Assembly: GCA_930367205.1 (NCBI GenBank)
Contig: OV884011.1
Span: 86,537,474 to 86,601,473 of the forward strand
Source of the DNA: Acanthosoma haemorrhoidale
Lineage: Eukaryota > Arthropoda > Insecta > Hemiptera > Acanthosomatidae
DNA length: 64,000 bases
Direction: 5' to 3'
Part shown: in pieces, positions 60,776 to 64,000 of the stretch
Numbering within the stretch: position 1 is the first letter of the stretch
How the letters are laid out: each line of letters starts with the position of its first letter
Program-made: the position numbers and the translations under genes
Notes under the pieces: generated by a model
What the model was told of the DNA's origin: nothing
What the model saw: only the letters and a program-made list of their open reading frames with translations
Database searches by the model: none

Positions 60776-61062
60776 TGATGAGCAGTGATGTCCTCTACAT
60801 AATTATACAATAGTTATCCCTGTTTCTTAACACAATCAATATTATTATGAACACGCGAATTGCAGATTGCTAATTAGGATATCGAGATATTTAATTATGT
60901 AATATTAATCATAATATTATTATCATTAAATACACAAATATTACAACCTAGTTGAGGCGTTTAGTCTCAATACCAGCTCGATTCATTTTCAAATGTTTTA
61001 CAGCAGAGACAAAAAAACAATCCCAATCCAGCATTTGAATTGAGGTAATTGGTTTTGGTGCT
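60776..61062 (+). repeat. 287-bp direct repeat, copy B
   Basis: Partner of 59847-60133. Four base differences, no gaps. The match stops abruptly at ggttttggtgct. Confidence 0.9.
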
Positions 61063-61449
61063 TTTGTAAGGAGCCGAGCTCCATGATTGTTTAAAGATTA
61101 ATGGTTTTATCGTCAACGATATTTTAGTTTTTATCTAAATTAGTTTTGTTTTGTCTCACCTGTGAACTTCCTGAAAATTGATCGAGTTGGTTTTGAAACT
61201 AAATGCCACATTTAATTAATTAGTGAAACTTACTTATCTTCTATGGGGAAAGCTATATTTTTCATCAAATGAGTCCTCTATGTAAAATTTCATACCTCTT
61301 TCATACTAGATTCCAATTTTGCATTTTTATGATATCCGAAACACCTTGAACTTTTTGAAACATTTCTAGACTCGGAAAATAGTTGTATAATTAAACTGAG
61401 AGAAGAATGCTGAGTTTTTTTTCGCGGAGCCATCTCAAAATAAAATCTG

Positions 61450-61548
61450 TCCCCCGAGGTGAGAATCGAACTCAAGCGGCTGCTTATACCATTGTCGCTC
61501 AAACATCCGTTAAGTATTTAACTATCAAACCGCTGGCGGTCCTTCAAG
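61450..61548 (-). repeat. tRNA-derived SINE-like segment
   Basis: On the minus strand there is a good B box (GAGTTCGATTC) with a tRNA-like 5' part containing an A-box-like AGCGGTTTGATAGTTAAATA. The stretch is longer than a standard tRNA and the stems do not close, which fits a tRNA-derived SINE or a decayed long-variable-arm tRNA. Confidence 0.4.
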
Positions 61549-63600
61549 GCTAAATCGGGGATGGCAGCGGTCCTAAAGAGGTGAAGTAGATGAAATCGTT
61601 GGATGGACTCATGTGGGGAGTGAACAAAAGCGGAGAGGCTAGAAGATGAGTTACATAACCAGCCTCCCAACTATTATCTCATATCAGAGCGTTATCACAC
61701 CGCAGTAGAGTGAGATAGAGCTAGTGGCGCTTCTGCCGTCGAGATCATCTCTTCTCAGAGTCGGTCAACTGTTGCCGCCTTATTTTGTGGATGTTGTGTG
61801 GATAGTGCTCGTCTTCGCGTCGCCACTCCTGGTACAAACTGATCTTCCTCGTGCTGTAACAGTGCCTCGGAAAAAAAAGCTCAAGTTGAAGGAACCTATT
61901 TCGTTCCTCTGGCATAGGTCTATATAAGCATATACTCCTGATATGCTTAGGTGAGCTTAAAATCAGTTTGCTAATCACTTTTAAACACACACCAAAACAC
62001 CATATAAAGGGTGTCTCAGACATAAATACAATACAATACATAGGTTGATGATAATATTTGATATAATTTTCGATGGTGAAGCATCGGTTACAGTTAGTTT
62101 GGACTGAAAAAGCCAAGGTTTGATCAAGTGAGTTAAATTCTCCATAGAGGGGCCAACTAAATAATTTAATTATCCCTATTCTAGATAGAACTGTCAACTT
62201 TGGACATTCTTCTAGAGTTGTAGTACATTAGGTCATTAAAATTTAAAAATAAATATGTTAAGTGTCAAGTAACACTCTAATAAAGGTTTCCCCCTCCACA
62301 TATTTTGATTACTCTCACTTGATTGATTTCTTAAGTTTTATCGAATTATTTACACTAACATACATATTGAAAAGCAGTTTCTCTAACTTACCTCCTCTGT
62401 ACACTGGAATTTGATTTAAAAAATTCTTGTTCACTTGAAGGTGATTACTTAACCGTAATTATATGGACATAAGGGAATCCATTATATTATTATAACAATG
62501 ACGGAATCCATTATATTATTATAACAATAAGAACCTATTATATTATATATAAAATATATATATTTATGAAAATACGCAAGGAAATAAAAAAAAACTATTC
62601 AAATAAAAAAAAAAGGCATGTTATAAAATTTATTCATTAATCCAATGACAAAATCGTACTGAGGTAAGCTGGCTACGTTGTTTTAATGAGTAGTTTGTTT
62701 GCTTTTGGAAGAATACGATTTACAAATCTCTCAATTTTTTAAAGCCTTTGCTATTTCTGGCATGTTATTTTCACTATTTTCAGAAACAAATCAATTGAGA
62801 ATACTTGTCTTGCCTACCAGACAGTTAGGACTGGGGTGCCGCCTGAGCCCAGTCAACCTCAGGAATGCCTGGGGCTTAGTTCTCATTATCGTGATCACTC
62901 AGATCTCCATATCACATTAACAAATCTCTTTCCAAGCGCTGCAAAATAATAATAAAATTTAAATGATTCAAAACATCGTTGTAAAATCAAAATTAGGATA
63001 TATGAGGGAATGTATGACCCCTCTCTCTTCTGCGTTGCCGATGGCATTTGCACTTTCATTCTCATCCACATCTAAAATGGAGTCTACAATTTTCTTACTG
63101 CTAGGTTCTTTAGAGGTGCAAACATTAGAACCTCGGCAGGAAAGATAGTAAGTAAGGGGTAAAGATTTTTCTTCGTATTTTCGTAAGTAACTTCCAATTC
63201 CAATATAGCTTTTTTAAATAATATATAATTGTGGGGCTTGAGACAACTATAATTACAAAAAGTCAATAAAGGTGACTATAGAATCGTTTAAACTGCCGTA
63301 ACTAAACCCTTCATTGTATTATCAAAACTTTGTTGATTATTTTATACTTTGTGCACAATGCTGATAAGCCTAACTTACTTCAATATAATTTAACCAAGGT
63401 TTATCTGGCGTTTCAGTTTTTAAAGTTGTGAGTAAAAGGGAAGTTTGTAGAGATTTAGGCTTTGAACACCGGACTCATCAACAAGTCGAAGAAGTTGACG
63501 TAACTCATTTAAAATATATGTCCAGAATAAGCTTAAAAACTAAAGATATTTTTGGCCTTTCTCGAGAATAATTTACATCTTCCTTACGTACCAAGGATTG
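61549..63600. other. No gene identified
   Basis: GC-richer from 61.55 to 61.90 kb, then AT-rich. A short tandem duplication of about 30 bp (aatccattatattattataacaat) lies at about 62476-62530. The 150-codon minus-strand frame at 62197-61745 has no recognisable motif. Some of this may be decayed transposon. Confidence 0.4.
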
Positions 63601-64000
63601 ATATATTGAAACCTACCTCTGTTTTTACCATTCTCTTTCTACTTTATTTGATCAATTTACCTTAACTAATTTGGCAGGTCCGTCATGAGATCTTTAATTC
63701 AAATTGTTTTTATGTCTTTGACATAGGAATTCATCCCGATTGAATCGCCCGATCTCTAGGCTAATGTTGTAGTTATTAATAAATTGAGAAACTAGGAATT
63801 GTGAAATATATTCAAATAAAATGGTTATAACAAATAATTATATATATATAGAGTGCTGACAAAAAGTATAAAAAAAATATTCAATTCCCTTTAAAATAGG
63901 ATAGTTACTACTAATTACAAAAAACATGAAATTTGAGCTCAATTTCTTTTAATGGATCCATAATAAAAACAATATTAATATCACCCAATTGATGATCTTC
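63601..64000 (+). repeat. 400-bp dispersed repeat, copy 2 (runs off the window)
   Basis: It matches 49651-50054 from the very first bases (atatattgaaacctacctc) to the window edge. The left end is therefore a real boundary shared by both copies; the right end lies outside. Confidence 0.85.

Noticed and set aside
59847..61062. Direct repeats as LTRs of a short retroelement
   Set aside because: Copies lack TG...CA ends, no flanking duplication, and the 640-bp interior has no primer-binding site or polymerase.
61745..62197. 150-codon open frame on the minus strand
   Set aside because: Its residue mix follows base composition, no motif or domain is visible, and the start and stop have no supporting context.
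1..64000. CRISPR arrays, bacterial operons or contamination
   Set aside because: No regularly spaced repeats or Shine-Dalgarno-led gene strings; splice sites and eukaryotic genes span the window.

Overview
The window is nuclear DNA of an insect. It is AT-rich and intron-rich, and the best-matching proteins read as the insect forms of conserved animal genes. No order or species can be named from the sequence. Gene models were built by hand from splice-site phase and known family sequence; each complete model sums to a whole number of codons.

Layout: (1) 1-6207, minus strand: the 5' part of a gene for a large, mostly disordered protein that I do not recognise (two exons seen, the second running off the left edge). 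(2) 7779-14393, plus: Cdk9, seven coding exons, 405 aa. (3) 19648-33425, plus: a syntaxin-7/12-type endosomal Qa-SNARE, seven coding exons, 277 aa. (4) 42351-41592, minus: translation initiation factor eIF1, three coding exons, 110 aa. (5) 46604-52747, plus: NOSIP, a U-box-type protein, seven coding exons, 293 aa. (6) 53-64 kb: no host gene seen; mainly decayed mobile elements and duplications.

Mobile DNA fills the introns and gaps. Elements with visible ends are a cecropia-like mariner with TA duplication (21750-22969), a mellifera-like mariner with TA duplication (51098-52243), a piggyBac-like non-autonomous element next to TTAA (12033-12592) and a 1442-bp element with 40-bp inverted ends (43671-45112). 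Without clear ends there are Tigger/pogo-like remnants, Jockey-clade and CR1/L2-like retrotransposon pieces, a P-element transposase remnant (about 57950-59330), a decayed transposase of an arthropod family I cannot place (55960-57465), several tRNA-like or tRNA-derived SINE-like segments, a 287-bp direct repeat 98.6% identical to its partner, and a 400-bp dispersed repeat present twice.

The host genes are functionally unrelated (transcription elongation, endosomal fusion, start-codon selection, spliceosome/ubiquitin-linked) and show no operon-like arrangement. No convincing new multi-gene system was found. The most unusual host item is the disordered protein with repeated aromatic motifs; the most unusual repeat items are the 43.7-45.1 kb element and the 59.6-61.1 kb direct repeats.
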